Origin: Cerioporus squamosus | Lineage: Eukaryota; Basidiomycota; Agaricomycetes; Polyporales; Polyporaceae | Reading direction: 5' to 3' | Length of the DNA: 35,022 nt | Assembly: GCA_022592435.1 (NCBI GenBank) | Contig: JABYQS010000291.1 | Span: 1 to 35,022 of the forward strand | In this document: piece by piece, positions 12,274 through 22,923 of the stretch | Numbering within the stretch: the stretch's first letter is position 1 | Layout of the letters: each line of letters begins with the position of its first letter | Made by a program: the position numbers and the translations under genes | Notes under the pieces: model-generated | What the model saw: only the letters and a program-made list of their open reading frames with translations | Told to the model about the DNA's origin: nothing | Database searches by the model: none

Positions 12274-13156
12274 GATGACCGGAGGAGGCGCAGCAGGTCA
12301 AGACTTGACGGGCATCCCACAGAACTGCTGAGCTCGCTTTGTAGACGGAGCGACATCGTGGATGACACAACGATTCTGACGGAGAAAAGGTCCGCCGGGC
12401 GGCGGGACGCAGTTAACATCGGCTTCTGAGCAGCCGTGGGGACGCAGTGTCGTGATATGACAAGCTGGCATCCAAACCGGAGTGTCAATAGTGACTTATG
12501 GAAGGGAACTTGTCTACTCACGCTTATGACGTATCTGGAAAGACATGGATGTCCAAGATAGCGAGGCCTTCAAAACCACCTAGAGAGAACTCCACTGAGC
12601 ACGCCTGATAACAGAGGACGGTGGGAGAAGGAGAGGACGGGACGTCAATGCGCATGAGTTCCCGAGAAGGCCGAGGCTGAGCCTATTCCGCTCACCTGAC
12701 CTCCTTGACTGGGAGTGGAAGTGCATCTGTTCTCCCACTGAAGGAGGAACTCGACCTGTAAGATGTCCCGGCGGGCCGAATGTGAATGCGATGCTCGCGT
12801 AAGTCAACATTGTCGTTCATCGTGCGCTTTATCGCTGAGTCCTGGTGGCAGTGGAAGCGGCGCAGTAGCGACGAAGACTGTCGTAGACGTTCGGAATCGA
12901 CCCGTCGGCGTCGAGTTCGAGGTCTGGCATACTCGGCGGATTTTGAGTGCCACGAGTCCGAGATACCGGTATCGGCGAGACATCGGAGTGAACCTTGCCA
13001 GTCAAACATCTTAATGTCTCTGAGGTGCAAATTGCAATGCCTCGCAGGATTGGACAAGACGTTGCAAGTTTAGTGAGATTCACAACAAGCACCATACGGA
13101 CTCGCACCGGTCGCCAACACTCTACTTGTACAGAGTCCTTTCACGGTCACCAGCAC
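12274..13156. other. Intergenic spacer between the tandem P450 genes
   Basis: 883 bases between the start of P450 paralog 1 and the stop of paralog 2. It should contain the promoter of paralog 1 and the 3' UTR of paralog 2. Open frames on both strands (for example the minus-strand frame at 12692-13057) show no P450 or other motif. I see no third P450 remnant, TATA box or repeat. Confidence 0.45.
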
Positions 13157-15522
13157 CTACGGAACAGCTGCGACGCACAGCGGAATAACCGAGCCAAGGT
13201 GCCACTTGCCCCGCACTAAGGGAATCATCATGCCGGCTGGGATGCGTTGAATGTCGTAGACCTCGTCCTTCGGCAACGAGAACTCGAACTTCTCGAGCAG
13301 CTCCGACACGAGGGCTTGCATCTCGATGAGTCTGCGCAGCAATCAGTGTTACTGGGTACGAAGGGGGGTCGCGAAGGCTTACGAGAACCGCCATCCAATG
13401 CAAGAGCGGACACCACCGGCTGTTGCCGAGGACGTCAGTCGAGCCGTTACGAGACTGCAATGATACAATACTTACAGAAGGATGCGCTGCAGGAAAGGAA
13501 GAAAGTCAGTATATGGACGGCTATTCGTGCGACCGTACTTACAGGTTTGCGTAGACACCGAGCTTCGTCTGTTTGGTAGGGTCGATCTGGAAGAAACGAT
13601 CCGGGTTCCAAACGTCAGGATCCGCTCCCCATACCGACGGAAGACTGACCTCGACCTGTCATTCAGATGCATACGTGGCAATAAGACTCAGAACATACCG
13701 GTTATAACCACAGAAGGACAATTTGATCCATGTTCCTGCCTTGACCGGAATGGCATCGATGACTTCCCCAGTAGCAGTGACGATAGGGTCTTGCAGGGGA
13801 ATGACATCGTCCTTCAGCGCGTAGCGATTGAGATGGAATACGATGGCGTGGTAACGCAGCGTTTCCTACAGGTGGTGGTTAGTCGAGGGACACGAATAGC
13901 TTGCCACCAGCGACGAGACGGACCTTGATGGCGTTATTCAGCAAGGTCATGGAGTCGAGGTCGTCGATGGTGAATCTGATGTCTCCACGAGCACGCACCA
14001 CCTCACGGCGGGCTTGGATCTCCGCACGCAGTCTTGCCTGGTACTCAGGGTGTCGAGCAAGCTCCAGGAGCATCCAAGAGACTGTGCTTGCGGTTGTCTC
14101 ATGTCCAGCGAGGGTCAGCGTCTGCATCTGCGCCTTCATCTCCTGGTCACTGAGACGGCTCCGCGGCTCCTCTGACGCATTTGCCTTCACTGTATCATTC
14201 AGTGGTTCAACGGTGAGAATGATTGGAACGTCTAAGATGCACATTCAGACGTACCCAGGATGCTCAGCACGTCCTTGTATCCTTCCTCGGCTCTTTCCTT
14301 GACCTCCGAGCCTTTCTCGCGAAGCAGGTTGCCTGCTACCTCGCGGAAAAGACGACTAGTGCTGTGAACGCGCTTGAGCTCTCGGGTCGGCGTGTATTTG
14401 AGGATTTCGAGAACCCAATCCGGGAGGTAATGCCACACTGTGCGGTAAAAAAACTTCAACTTCGTGGTATACAATGAGGAGTCGATGCTGCAAACATAGA
14501 CAGTATCAGTAGCCGCTCAGTGAAACAGAGACATGGATTCAACACGCACAAAAGGGTGCTGTATGACTTCGACAATGCATTCTCCGTCTCATCGAGGGCG
14601 CCATAGTTGTAATCGAAAGCGGCTAGTACACGTCAGCGCGATCTTCCAGTCAGGTAAGCCCATTCAAACTCACCCTGGCCGATGATGTCAAGAGTGGTCT
14701 TGGCCAACCACTTGTTCACGAAGACCGGCTTGCTCGAAGGGTTACTAACGACCTCCTTTTCCCACTTCTCGCATAGCTAGAGGAATATCATCGAAGGGGA
14801 TTCCAGCTTACGAGAGACGACATGCTCACCTTTCGACCATTTTCTTGGAACAAAGTCAGAAAACTGCGTAACTGAGTGGCACTGAAAGCGGGATTCATGA
14901 TCTTGCGCTGACGCTGGTGGACCTCGCCTTTGAACGACCATGCTCAGTTTCGCGAAATATAATCATACAGGACTTCGTACCGGCGACTGAAGTAATCCCG
15001 GGGCCGCCAGAGAAGATCTCGGACATCTTGCTGACGTCTCGCCGCTTCGGGTAGTTGTAACCAGACTTATGGAGGATGTGCTGCAGCGCCTGAAAATCAA
15101 ATCGCATGCCACCGTGAGTGAGGAGCAACGGGAAGGTGACGTGCCCATTGTGCAGACCTTTGGATCCGCAGTCATGATCGTGTCGCTCTAAATCATTTTG
15201 GGTTCAACATCCCTCAAGCAGCAGAAGCATTGCGCGACGCACTCCGAGAAGACCACCGATGCGCCAGGTGGTGCCGTACTCCTTCATCCAAGCGAAGTCG
15301 AACTCGCCAGTTTCCTGCTGGCGAGTAAACACGTATTCATGGCCTGTGCGGGATGTGGTCAATCATAAGTATGCTCGGAACGCAGACGACTAGTCACTTA
15401 CCAAGTGTCCACGATGGCACAGGTGGCCCTCTGATATGCTTCAGCGACCTGTAACGGCGACGACGGACAAGCTCAGCCGCGAGCAACACGAATACGACCA
15501 CCAGTAGGATCAGAGGCTGCAT
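13157..15522 (-). CDS. Cytochrome P450 monooxygenase, paralog 2
   Basis: Fourteen exons, read from 15522 downwards: 15402-15522, 15243-15343, 15158-15187, 14981-15089, 14830-14927, 14674-14776, 14550-14622, 14255-14487, 13924-14189, 13699-13865, 13543-13644, 13476-13486, 13383-13419, 13157-13331. They give 541 residues. A hydrophobic anchor (about 4-17) precedes RRRR. AGHETT is at 317-322, ETLR at 379-382, WNPDRF follows, and FSGGVRSCIG at 471-480 places the heme Cys at 478. By eye well over half of residues match paralog 1, and every exon boundary is shared except one: the 37-nt exon 13383-13419 corresponds to two exons (25 and 12 nt) in paralog 1. This indicates tandem duplication. The substrate is unknown. 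The gene looks intact. Confidence 0.93.
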
Positions 15523-16169
15523 GTTGTTGAGTGCGTATGCAAGTGCTCGAGCATCCCTGGGATATAAGTATGTCTATGAGAACGGGCCGCCATAGCGAGA
15601 ATGACGCGTTCGTGATTATTCTCCGGAACCCGTAGATACCGCGAAGCACGTTTCAAAGTCGGTAGGAGTATCCATCAGCGTGGTTCTATGGTCTGGTGAC
15701 GACACCTTAGGCGGGGTCGGCTGCGCATTCCACAGCAGCTTCCACAGCCCAACAGGAACCTTGGCCTTAAGCTTGTTGGCATGTTCAGGAAGCACCATGA
15801 ACACTGTCAACATTGCAGTGACAATGTCTTGGAGGATCCTTCAGTAACGGTGCGAGGAGATGTTGATGGAACCTCACGAGGAAGTGGGAGGTCACTGCAA
15901 GAGATCGTCAAGGTGCAACGTGTTTCCCGGATTCACCGTCGCGCGGGCGGGCGCTCAATGACTTCGCGCGCGGCACACGCAGCACGATCGCGCACGTCGT
16001 GCACTGCTACTTACCGTGACGCTGCGCAGGGCATTCTCCTTGCGGCCACGGTCAGGCTCCCTCTGGTCACTCTGCTCTACTTCTAGCTTGCTCAGGCTTA
16101 CTCCTCGTCCTGCAACTATACAGCTGTTGAACCTGGCGACCGGGAGCTAGGGAGTGCGCTCTGCATACG
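15523..16169. other. Divergent intergenic region between P450 paralog 2 and VPS18
   Basis: 647 bases that should hold both promoters. Short frames on both strands (for example 15616-15813 minus and 15781-16086 plus) have no recognisable motif. No repeat or RNA gene is seen. Confidence 0.45.
15562..15567 (-). promoter_or_regulatory. Possible TATA box of P450 paralog 2
   Basis: On the minus strand the stretch reads TACTTATATC, placing a TTATAT element about 40 bases before the ATG at 15522. Position and AT-richness fit a core promoter element. There is no transcript start to confirm it. Confidence 0.3.
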
Positions 16170-19100
16170 ATGTTTGACGACTGTACGCTCACCGTCCCTT
16201 ATTTGCGGAACTGTCTGATCGAGTCCATAGACGTAGAGCATGCCTCAGCTCCAGCACCTGGCACCGCTCGAGCCCAAGGCTCGCTTCCACCACTCCAGTA
16301 CGAGGGATTTGAACCCTCGCCATATGACCAAGATGATGCCCGTGCAGACATCTACCAGGTGCGTCTGTCTCTTGCACTGCTCAGAGCAGTGGTGTAATAC
16401 CTCTCAGGACCAGATAGACATCGCGCCTCCCGCCGCCCCCATCTTCCAACTGGGTGAAGTACAATGTCCACTATCCGCACCCCTTGTTTCCTTGGTCGTG
16501 TCTTCCGACTCCTTGTACATGGGTCTGGCGAACAACCTCATTATCCAGATCGAGCTCTCTCGAGCAGAGCAATTCATTCGCATACAAATACCCCGGAAAC
16601 CGACCGAGTTCACTATCCACAAGCTATTCCTGGATCCTTCGGGTAGACACCTTCTGGTCACGTCCGTCCAGGGCGAGAACTGGTACTTCTACCGGGGCTG
16701 GAAGAAACCGAGACAGCTGAAGAGCTTCAAGATGATCATAGAGAGTGTAGCGTGGAACAAGGCAGCTCTGTTGTCATCTGCGCATTCGACTTCGACGAGA
16801 GAAATGCTCATCGGTGCACGCAATGGGACCATCTATGAGGCGGTTCTTGACGCGGAGGAAGACTTCTTCAAGTCCCAGGAGAGGTACCTCCAGCCTGTGT
16901 TCACCCTTCCGGAGCGCCATCCGGTTACCGGCTTAAAGTTCGACATGTTCCCCCCCACTGGACGTCAGGAAAGCCCTTGTGCTCGTGACTACGGCGACGC
17001 GCATATACCAGTTTGTTGGTATCCCAGACAGGCGGTCAGAGGACGGCGGGCGAGTGTTCTCCGCCTTGTTTGGGAGTTACAGGGATACGGCACCGAGTGA
17101 GTCGCTCTAGCATACCTAAGTACGCTCGTGTCGCGTCCTGACTCCTCGAAGAGATTGTGGAGTTACCTGGCAATATGGACTACTCCGAGTTGCATGTCTA
17201 CAGCCCTAACGCCGACCAGGCTTACTCATTGCCGCGGACGGTAGCATGGATGAACGGTGAGCGTCGACGACCCTTACCGGTGTCATCTGACTGAGCCCAC
17301 TCCAGCTGCTGGCATCTACCATGGTAACCTGGACTTCGAGTCTGCCTCTGATGATCTCATCGACGGTGCTCAACTACTTCCCTATCCCGCTTTGGCCTCC
17401 TCACCGTCGCTCTCTCCCACACGGCAGAACAGTGCTTCCAATATAGCACCGATCTCCATGTCACTAACGGAGTTCCACTTCCTCCTGCTATACCGAGACC
17501 GCGTCCTTGGCATTTCGAACTTGAACGAGCAACTCGCATACGAGGAATTGCTGCCGCTGGTGAGCTTTCATGCAGTATGCGTACCGTTGTGGGGCTGGGT
17601 ACTTACCCAATCCACCAGAAACCGAATGAGCAAGTTCGAGGGCTCACCGCCGACCCTGTACGCAGGACATATTGGGTGTACACCGACCAGTCAATATGGG
17701 AAGTCAGTGTTACCAACGAGCATCGTGACGTTTGGAAGATCTACCTCGAGAAGGGCAAGTATGACGCTGCTCTTCAGTATGCGACGGTGAGCACATCTCG
17801 CAGTCACTCTCGACTTCCTGCTCATTGTGGTCGTAGAGTGCACCTCAACGGATCAGATCATGTCTGCACAAGCGCAGGCGTTCTTCAACGAAGGACGTTA
17901 CTTCCAAGCCGCTCAGTGCTATGCTCAATGCTCCGTGTCGTTCGAGGAGGTCACGCTCAAGTTCCTCGACGCTGGGGAGCGGGACGCCCTCCGTTCATAT
18001 CTCATCTCACGTCTCGAACGAACTCGGAAGACGGTGTGTGCGTCTGACTGTACTACATAAGGCGCCTGCTGACGCCGCCTCAGGATCTGTCACAACGGAT
18101 GATGCTCGCAACGTGGTTGGTTGAGTTTTACCTGAGCAAGTGCAATGAGCTGGACGACCTGGTCGCTTCTGAGTCTGTCTCGCAAGACGTTGACAACTTG
18201 CTTGCTGAGCGCGCTATCCTCGAAGACGACTTGCGTCATTTCTTTGAGACGTATAAGGTGAGGATCTCGTTGTTGTCTAGTTGCTGCATGTATTGAGGTG
18301 ACTATCTAGGCCAATCTCGACCCGAAGACGGTGTACGAACTCATTCAGGGTCATGGTCGCACCGATATGTACCTGCACTATGCAACAGTGGTCGGCGACT
18401 TCGAGCGCGTCGTCGAGCATTGGGTCATGGAAGAGGAGTGGACGAAGGCGATCGATGTCATCAACCGACAGGTGGGTTCCCTGCCCGTCAGCACGTCTAT
18501 CCTTCCATTGACATTGACATCCATGCCCAGTCCAACCTTGAACTGTACTACCGCTTCGCGCCGGTTCTTATGCGGCAAGCACCGAAGGAGACCGTCGACT
18601 CATGGCTTCGCCAGCGCGCATTGGATCCTCTGCGTCTCGTACCCGCTCTCCTACGACTGCAGCATGCACCTCGCGACCCGCTGTCACCCAACCCGCTGTG
18701 CGGTACCTCAACCATGTCATCTTTGAGCAAGGCAACACCTCGCCCACCATCCACAACCTCATGATCACCTTCTACGCATCCACGCCGACATCATCTGCTC
18801 CGTCGATATCTCCGAGCCATCCAGAGGACGACGGGCCCCTTCTCCGCTTCCTCTCCACGGCGCCGTCAGATCCGCTCACAGGAAGCCGTACTACGATCTC
18901 GACTACGCCCTGCGGCTGTGCAAGCAGGGCGGACGCACGCAGCCTTGTGTGCACATCTACTCGAAGATGGGCCTCTGGGAGAACAGCGTGGACCTTGCGC
19001 TCGAGAAGGGTGACTTGGAGCTCGCAAAGATCAATGCAGACATGCCCGAGGACGACGACCAGCTGCGCAAGAAGCTTGGCTCAAGATCGCGAAGTATGTG

Positions 19101-20268
19101 GTCCAGGACAAGCAGGACATCAAGATGTGCGTCTCCATCTTCTCGTTCCGTGCGCCGTCATTCCTTCTCCGCCTTCCATCCTCCGTCATCGTCTTCTATC
19201 CATCTCGTACTGGCCTTCATGCGTTCAGAGCACTGATGCATCACTGTCATTTACAGGGCGATGCGCTTCCTCGAGAACACGGATCTCCTCAAGATCGAGG
19301 ACATCCTGCCGTTCTTCCCCGATTTCGTGGTCATCGACGACTTCAAGGAAGAGATATGCACCGCCCTCGAGGGCTACTCGGCGCACATCGACGAGCTCAA
19401 GGCCGAGATGGACGAGGCGACGAAGAACGCAGAGGCCATCAAGCAGGACATCGCGGCCCTCCAGAAGCGCTTCATCACCGTGGACGCCACGGAGAAGTGC
19501 GCGCACTGCGCCCTCGCGCTCATGACCCGCCAGTTCTACGTCTTCCCGTGCCACCACGCCTTCCACGCGGACTGCCTGATCGGCCTGGTACGTCCTCCCC
19601 TCTCAGAGTCCTGTCTCCCTGTCGCTGAGTGCGTTGCTGACTCCCACCGTCATCTCCGTCGTTCAACCTTCTGCGTGCCGCGCCGCCGAATGCTTAACTG
19701 ACCACCCGTGGTACCTTGGCTACCTCTTCCGCCTTCATGTGCCTTGCAGACGAAGGAGTTCCTCCCCGCCCACGCGCTCCGGCGCATCCTCGCCCTCCAA
19801 ACCGAGCTCATGAAGACGTCGCAAACGTCGGCCATCGACCGCGCCACGATCACCAACCCCTCGCTCATCCCCAACCCGGGCACGCACCACCCCGCACGGA
19901 ACGCATCCATGCAGCGCACGCTGCTCTCCGCGAACTTCGGCGTCCCCAGCGGAATCGCGACGGGCGCCCGGGGCGGCGCGAACGCGTTCGGGCGGAGCGT
20001 GCTGTCCGCGGGCGATCGCCTGCGCGACCTGATCATCCCCGAGTCGCTCGCGAACCTCGTCACCGCGCCCGCGGGGTGGATCCCGGGCATCGGGTTCGGG
20101 GGCGCGAAGCGGGACGCGAGCGAGAAGGACGCGGAGAAGGCGGAGCGGATGAGGAGGGAGCTCGAGGACGTGCTGGCGGCGACGTGCCCGCTGTGCGAGA
20201 GCGTCGTTGCGGGACTGGACAAGCCGTTCGTGCAGCCTGGAGAGGTGGACGCTAGCTGGGACCTCTAA
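16170..20268 (+). CDS. VPS18: VPS18 (Pep3) core subunit of HOPS/CORVET, with single-base frame breaks
   Basis: Eleven exons: 16170-16358, 16408-17096, 17152-17256, 17306-17559, 17619-17786, 17839-18033, 18084-18257, 18310-18471, 18531-19126, 19257-19587 and 19750-20268, roughly 1,127 residues if the frame breaks are ignored. The order is an N-terminal propeller (ITDRYLQPVF-like region), helical clathrin-type repeats, then a C-terminal RING: CAHC (about 925), FPCHHAFHADC, and the last pair CPLC about 170 residues later, followed by LDKPFVQPGE. That split RING is typical of VPS18. The protein is a core of the endolysosomal tethering complexes HOPS and CORVET and acts at late endosomes and the vacuole. 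The frame must shift at 16950-16956 (one C too many in a run of seven) and at 18693-18694, 18881-18882 and 19075-19076 (one base missing each). As written the gene cannot give a full protein, so this is either a sequence error or a disabled allele. Confidence 0.92.
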
Positions 20269-20700
20269 GTTCTGGCATGCTTACTTGTTGCGTGAGGCGT
20301 AACTTGCGGTGTTGCATCATCCGTCGTTGATTGTGCTTGTGGGGGTTTTATTGTATCTGGCTGCTGGCCTGCTGTATGGCCGTATAATACTGATACATGA
20401 GCACAGCTAACCTATGAACACTGCGAGTGTGACGTGCTAACGCTCGAGTTCTGAACACACGAACGGAGACGCCTCTCGGTGTTCGCGGCTAAGGCAGGTA
20501 ACTTGACCGCCGAACAGGAGGACCCTGCAAGCCTTGCCAGTGCGACGATCCTGACCAGACCGGCTTCATAACAAGGATGGAATGCGCGTCATCGCACTGG
20601 TACTAGTGCTGATATCGCATTTATCAATCGCAAGAAGACGAGCAGGGCGAATGGAAGGGCGAAACACGCCCGAAAAGAGGTGGCGCATCCGCTGAGCAGG
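20269..20700. other. Convergent intergenic region between VPS18 and CGR1
   Basis: 432 bases holding both 3' UTRs. No motif-bearing open frame or repeat is seen. Confidence 0.45.
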
Positions 20701-21387
20701 TCAGTGATTGATTTTCTTGGTGCGGCCTGCTTTGCGGCGCAGCCTGGCAGCCTTGCGTGCGCCCATCTGTTGGATAATAACGCGTCAGTGAGCTGACTGT
20801 TGACGGGTTCCAGGACAAGGCGGAGTGGGATGTGGGTGTGGGTGCGGCGATAGGGAGCGAGGTTCTGGAGGTTCAGTGCGCACCTTTGCCTTATCCTCCT
20901 CTAGTCTGCGCCGCTCTTCAGCAGCCTTCTTGCGCTCCATTGTGATCTCCTTGCGCCTGTGATCGGGCACCGCGGCAGGTCAGCGACACGCCGACGTATG
21001 GAGGAGGGCCACGACGGCGAGGCAGGGAGGGGGGGACGCTGACACGCACCGCTGGATCTCTGACGCTTTCTCCTCCTTCAGTTCCGCTTGGAGTTTCTTG
21101 ATCGCCTGCTCCTTCTTGGTCTTCTCCATGCGATCTTCCCACTTCTTCGTCTTGAGACCGTCAGGAAGCAGCGACCGCCTGGAGACGATGCGTGAGGTTT
21201 GACAGAGCTGGGAGACGGGGCGGCATACGTACACGGTCGCTGCTTTGTGAGCCTTCCATGTCTTCCCAGAGACACGACCGCCAGAGGTCTGGGCTAGTGG
21301 GCGTGCTGAGGGTTGCTCGGGGGATGTCGTGGCAGCGGCCGCCGTCGAGTCTGAAGGTGCAAGGGACAGGACTTCTGGCTCGGACAT
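20701..21387 (-). CDS. CGR1: CGR1, nucleolar rRNA-processing / 60S biogenesis protein
   Basis: Four exons, read from 21387 downwards: 21233-21387, 21050-21178, 20884-20956, 20701-20766, giving 140 residues in frame. The protein opens with about 25 acidic and Ser/Ala-rich residues. The family signature SGKTWKAHKAATVRSLLPDG follows near 37-56. Next comes a long charged helix (KKWEDRMEKTKKEQAIKKLQ...) that should form a coiled coil, and a strongly basic tail, MGARKAARLRRKAGRTKKIN plus a final His. This matches fungal Cgr1 and human CCDC86, nucleolar proteins needed for pre-rRNA processing. The ATG at 21387 was chosen because the frame further upstream has no similarity to the family and runs into promoter-like sequence. 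The third intron (20767-20883) is the longest, at 117 bases. The gene looks intact. Confidence 0.9.
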
Positions 21388-22027
21388 GACTTGGGCTTTT
21401 GGACTCGGAGTTTGCAGGCAGGGCGGGAGACGAGGCTCGGAGCTCCTCGAGAGTGGGAGATGCAATCGCCGATGGGATCTGCACGTGGCCGAAAAAAGAG
21501 ATCTGATCAGCCGGGGTAACAGTGGTGGCGCCGGTGAGACGGTGGCCATCCGAGTCTGGCAGTGGCCCTGGGCCATGGGATTGCATCCGCGCTGTCTGTC
21601 GACGACCGCTGCGACGAGCAAAGGCTCCTGGACAGACAGAGTGCAATCATGGCAGCCTCTGGGAATGCTCACCGCCCTTGCTCACGGCGCGCACTCGCGG
21701 TGATGATATCATGAGCTGCCAGGGCCGCAATGACGCTCACAGCGGCTCACTCGGGATCGCATATCGTGTGGCCCGTGTCTGCATTCGTCGGATCTGTTTT
21801 GCACCTTTCGTGCGCGCCTCGTGCATACTTGTGTCGACGATCGCGTGTGGCGTACACTTTGGGGTGCTGGTTTAGCTCGTCCCTCGGGCTGAGCGGGACA
21901 GGAGAGTGCGTACGCAGTGCAGGACATGGTCCGGTGAGAACGAAGGGGGCTACTAGTCTGCTTTCAATAGACCGGTGGAACCGTAGGGTCCGATATCTGA
22001 GTTTGTCAGCAAGGATTTGATCTCCGA

Positions 22028-22069
22028 CGACGCGTCGGGATCTATACACGACGACGCGTCGACGCGTCG
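22028..22069. promoter_or_regulatory. Triple MluI-box (MCB) cluster
   Basis: The palindromic 10-mer CGACGCGTCG occurs three times, at 22028-22037, 22052-22061 and 22060-22069, the last two overlapping. Each copy contains ACGCGT, the binding core of the fungal G1/S factor MBF (Mbp1/Swi6 type). Clusters of this core normally mark promoters that fire at the start of S phase. The cluster lies about 640 bases upstream of the CGR1 ATG and 855 bases upstream of the gene at 22924. Which gene it serves is not clear. Confidence 0.5.
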
Positions 22070-22430
22070 CGCGCGGGCCTCGCCTCTCTCTCCACCAGTT
22101 CTACGTTGTGTGCTCACAATCTCCCTCTCTACCGTCGTCAATCACTCGGAGAAACCCTCCACGTATATAGCGTTTTTTTACAACATACATGCGCTCTATG
22201 CCGGCGCATCATCAGTCTTCGAAGTGCGTGTACTGCCAGTGCCAGAAGGTGCGGGCTGTCGTGTGGTTGGTAACTGGTAACTGTATACATGGTAACATTA
22301 TGTACTCCTGCGCATGCATCTGCTGCCGCGCTGCGCAGCCAGGAAATGTGGGGGACATACGGGATTTTCGACCAGGAGGAGGAGTACAAGGACAGCGCTA
22401 GCTATATTGAAGCGAGATACCAGATCGTCA

Positions 22431-22440
22431 CCATATATGG
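22431..22440. promoter_or_regulatory. Perfect CArG-type box
   Basis: The sequence CCATATATGG fits the CC(A/T)6GG consensus bound by MADS-box factors of the Mcm1/SRF type. It lies in the divergent intergenic region about 480 bases before the ATG at 22924. A single match of this length may be chance. Confidence 0.3.
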
Positions 22441-22923
22441 ACATGCTGTCTCAAAACGGAAATTGCTGTCTGTATATGGTATGCCGAACACTCGGCATGA
22501 TTGATACGCGAAGAATTGCCACCCTACGGTTTTGTTGGCGTGTTCACTAGCAGACGTTGTAGGGCCGTCCGTCCCCCCTTTAATAGGCCCGCAAATCGTC
22601 TGCCTACGGGAGACAAGGGGGCTACGGGGGTTCTGATAAGGAGCGCAAGCCATCCCTTAAGCAGGCTAGTTTCTGTCTGATGAGATTCATGAGAACGCCT
22701 GCTGCAGCCGGGGGCGGGAGATGGGCAAACGGAACCGAGCGGCTGTTGGGTTATGTTTGTCAGAGGAAGCGGGCTGGGAGCCAAACTGCGTTCAGTCCGC
22801 TCAGGCTGAGGCTGCTGCTGCCCGACGTCTCTCACCGAGTCCGTCGACTCTGGCCACCGGCCTCGCTGTCTCTCCCCGCCCCGTCCCCGTCCTCGTCCCC
22901 GCGACCTCACGACTGGCCGTCCC

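Larger units (their letters stand above)
21388..22923. other. Large divergent intergenic region (1.5 kb)
   Basis: This separates CGR1 (-) from the uncharacterised protein gene (+). It holds a cluster of three MluI boxes at 22028-22069 and one perfect CArG-type site at 22431-22440, described separately. Open frames here are short or low-complexity and have no motif. I see no tRNA or transposon. Confidence 0.5.

Noticed and set aside
12692..13057. Minus-strand 121-codon frame between the P450 genes
   Set aside because: It has no P450 motif and no similarity to either paralog in the parts I compared, so no gene or P450 remnant is claimed.
18694..19076. Explaining the VPS18 frame changes by extra tiny introns
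   Set aside because: The coding sequence is conserved right up to each break on both sides, leaving no room for an intron. Single-base changes are the simplest reading.
21388..21672. In-frame upstream extension of CGR1 to an ATG at 21672
   Set aside because: The extra residues do not resemble the family, and the ATG at 21387 gives the expected N-terminus.
22555..22640. Possible inverted repeat or tRNA-like fold (C-rich and G-rich arms)
   Set aside because: The arms pair only over a few C/G runs, and no tRNA T-loop or acceptor pattern is present.
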